In this document: positions 4,757 to 6,185 of the stretch, piece by piece | How the letters are laid out: each line of letters begins with the position of its first letter | Position numbering within the stretch: position 1 is the first letter of the stretch | Source of the DNA: an uncultured Cytophagaceae bacterium | GTDB lineage: Bacteria; Bacteroidota; Bacteroidia; Cytophagales; Microscillaceae | DNA: 6,185 bases | Direction: 5' to 3' | Assembly: GCA_937899305.1 (NCBI GenBank) | Contig: CALDJV010000403.1 | Coordinates: forward strand, 1-6,185 | The notes under the pieces: generated by a model | Databases searched by the model: none | The model's input: the letters and a program-made list of their open reading frames with translations, nothing else | Told to the model about the DNA's origin: nothing | Translations under genes and position numbers: made by a program

Positions 4757-6034
4757 AGAATCATCCAATATTTCGCCTGGTTGTTTGCCCCAAACCAACT
4801 CACCCTCCAGTCCCAGCAGTCACCAAATCAACTGGTTTTTGAGGGTCGCAGCACGGCACTTGTTTCGCTGATTACCAATAGTATATTGAATACGGTGGTC
4901 ATCGCACTTTTCATTGCCCTTTCGTTTCAGATTAGGCATCCAGTATTCATTATATTGGCGGTCATCATTGTGCTGGCCCTGAGCGTTATACTTTGTCTTG
5001 GTTTCATCGCGATAGCGCGCCAACCTTTCTGGCGGCATCGCAACAAAATATCTTTTACTCCCGAAGGTATCTTTACCGTCAACGGGGCCTATGTTCGAGC
5101 CAATACCAAGCGTCGCCGCCTCAAACGCCTTAAAATTCGGGTAGCCATGGTTGGTCAACAAGTAGCTCAGGTGCAGTTTTGGCGCAATGGCCGCAAAGAA
5201 GCCTTCATCAATGCTTTTTTGATTGGAATTCCGGATACCCCCGCTGAGTTTTTTGATTGGCTGCGTCCCTATGCGCTTCATTGGGGGCTGGACTGTTATG
5301 ATATCAGTCCTTCCAAAGACCAAAGGGTAGAAACATTTGAATTTTCCCGGCAAGGAAAAAACACCTTGGACGAGCAGGCAAACTTTGAGCAACTCAGGCA
5401 ACAAGCCTTGGCCAACCAGTCCAAGATTGGTCCCGAATTGGAAATCATTGCGCAATATGCCTTTCAAGCAACCAAAACAGGCGTATCGATGACCCGAAAA
5501 CCAGGGTTTAAACTCAAAAACTGGCTATTGTTTATTGGGGTTTTCTTCGGGGTAGGAGGTTTTTTACTGTTGATTGGGCTCAGTGTTCCTAAAGACAAAA
5601 ATGTAGCCAGTACCTACGCAATGATGTCGTTATTTGGGTTGGTGTGGCTTGGGTTTGTTGCTTGGACTGTTAGCAACCTCCTCTCTGACTTTCTAATTCG
5701 CACCGACTCACAACAATTGTATGTACAACATCGCAAAAACAAGGGGTTCACCTTCGCCCCAAACGATATTCAATGCATTGCCATTCAAGGGAAAGTAAGT
5801 GGGGGGCGAATGACCAGCTTATCGGGTGTGGTGTTGGTGAAGCTAAAAGCAGCTCAGACCATTCGCGGCAAATCGGTCCAAGCACACCGTTTGTTTGAGG
5901 TAAGCTCTGGGCACCCCGACAACATCGTCACCCAATTTGTGCGCGATTCGGTATATGACCGCAGCATGCGGATTGCACAAATCATTGCCCAACCTTTGGG
6001 AATAGAAGTGGTTTGGGAAGGGTTTGATAAGTAG
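4748..6034 (+). CDS. unknown membrane protein with two 2TM + beta-domain modules (paralogue B)
   Basis: This 428-residue protein is a full-length paralogue of its upstream neighbour, at about 45% identity by eye with the same order of parts. Helices lie at about 41-62, 65-90, 258-279 and 289-310. Beta domains begin at QPFWRHRNKISFTPEGIF (92-109) and LSDFLIRTDSQQLYV (312-326). The best conserved blocks are QYFxWLFAxN, LVFEG, QPFWxHR, FTPxGIFTxNG, HWGLxxYDISPSK, the PGFK lead-in to helix 3, RKNKG, NDIQC, the SVYDRSMRIA helix and VVWEGF. The membrane helices are the least conserved, so selection seems to act on the soluble parts. The codons look somewhat more GC-rich than in paralogue A, judged by eye. 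Translation starts at a TTG, as argued for its neighbour. The stop is followed directly by repeat DNA with no obvious terminator hairpin. The two proteins could form a hetero-oligomer or serve different conditions; nothing in the sequence decides. Confidence 0.9.
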   Translation: MKKRIIQYFAWLFAPNQLTLQSQQSPNQLVFEGRSTALVSLITNSILNTVVIALFIALSFQIRHPVFIILAVIIVLALSVILCLGFIAIARQPFWRHRNKISFTPEGIFTVNGAYVRANTKRRRLKRLKIRVAMVGQQVAQVQFWRNGRKEAFINAFLIGIPDTPAEFFDWLRPYALHWGLDCYDISPSKDQRVETFEFSRQGKNTLDEQANFEQLRQQALANQSKIGPELEIIAQYAFQATKTGVSMTRKPGFKLKNWLLFIGVFFGVGGFLLLIGLSVPKDKNVASTYAMMSLFGLVWLGFVAWTVSNLLSDFLIRTDSQQLYVQHRKNKGFTFAPNDIQCIAIQGKVSGGRMTSLSGVVLVKLKAAQTIRGKSVQAHRLFEVSSGHPDNIVTQFVRDSVYDRSMRIAQIIAQPLGIEVVWEGFDK

Positions 6035-6042
6035 TTTTATTT

Positions 6043-6081
6043 AGTCCATAGATTTTTTAGTCCACGGTCGACGGTCCATAG
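6043..6081 (+). repeat. 39-bp direct repeat, right copy
   Basis: This matches 2443-2481 at 37 of 39 positions without gaps and in the same orientation. It starts 8 bp after the stop codon of paralogue B. The two copies enclose the complete three-gene cluster and its presumed promoter. Confidence 0.85.
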
Positions 6082-6146
6082 TTTTCTTTAGTTGGTAGTT
6101 AGGAGTTCGGAGTCAGTAGTTGGTAGTCTATTTTAGTCCATAGCCT

Positions 6147-6156
6147 AAACCGGTTT
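6147..6156. other. perfect 10-bp palindrome AAACCGGTTT
   Basis: This is a self-complementary 10-mer in the otherwise direct-repeat tract near the window end, with no spacer. It could be an operator half or whole site for a gene beyond the window, or chance. It is too short and isolated to assign. Confidence 0.25.
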
Positions 6157-6185
6157 GCCTGTTCCCCCTTAAACTACCAATTTTA

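Larger units (their letters stand above)
6035..6185. repeat. repeat tract after the three-gene cluster
   Basis: This holds AGTCCAYRG units at 6043-6051, 6059-6067 and 6135-6143 (plus GGTCCATAG at 6073-6081), AGTTGGTAGT units at 6090-6099 and 6118-6127, and an inverted ACTACCAA at 6173-6180. It shares its parts with the region at 2374-2490 but in a different order. No gene is visible up to the window end. Confidence 0.7.

Noticed and set aside
4478..4798. 106-codon open frame on the minus strand across the gap between the paralogues
   Set aside because: It overlaps the end of one supported gene and the start of the other in antisense, and its composition looks like an antisense shadow.
4820..5467. 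215-codon open frame on the minus strand
   Set aside because: It lies wholly antisense to paralogue B, whose reading frame is supported by homology to its neighbour. Its translation has no recognisable domain.
2443..6081. composite transposon or integron cassette bounded by the direct repeats
   Set aside because: There is no transposase, integrase, terminal inverted repeat or target-site duplication, and the repeats consist of units scattered through the intergenic DNA. Only the bracketing itself is reported.

Overview
The window looks like chromosomal DNA of a marine, gliding-type Bacteroidota (Cytophagales), and the style of its intergenic repeats recalls Microscilla marina. The grounds are: moderate-to-low GC, no Shine-Dalgarno sequences before the starts, a TAnnTTTG-type -7 box ahead of one gene, a small membrane protein of a Bacteroidota family (DUF6787-like), a secreted leucine-rich repeat protein, and intergenic DNA built from short 'AGTCCAYRG', 'AGTTGGTAGT' and 'GCGGAACAATT' units. 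The genus is a guess from memory; the phylum is fairly safe.

Left part (1-1960): two genes on the minus strand. A class I SAM-dependent methyltransferase (89-853) has its own likely promoter and a 7-bp hairpin in its leader. A secreted leucine-rich repeat protein (965-1960) has a signal peptide and a WG-like beta segment before seven 23-residue repeats. A 50-bp divergent gap separates the latter from a plus-strand gene for a 120-residue, two-helix membrane protein (2011-2373).

Middle (2374-2744): 371 bp without a gene, filled with short degenerate repeats. Part of this (2443-2481) recurs ungapped at 37 of 39 positions in 6043-6081, in the same orientation.

Right part (2745-6034): a compact plus-strand three-gene cluster with gaps of 15 and 35 bp. 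It encodes a 217-residue protein and two paralogues of 432 and 428 residues. All three appear to be built from one module: a pair of membrane helices, a soluble beta-rich domain, then an amphipathic helix. The first protein has one module and the paralogues two each, giving five modules in a row. The paralogues share about 45% identity by eye and both appear to start with TTG inside an identical 17-nt sequence. No function is recognised. The layout (one short and two long membrane-anchored, possibly PH-like proteins) resembles the YdbS/YdbT type of bacterial PH-domain gene pair, but that is an analogy of architecture only. The cluster is bracketed by the direct repeats, which makes it the most interesting part of the window.
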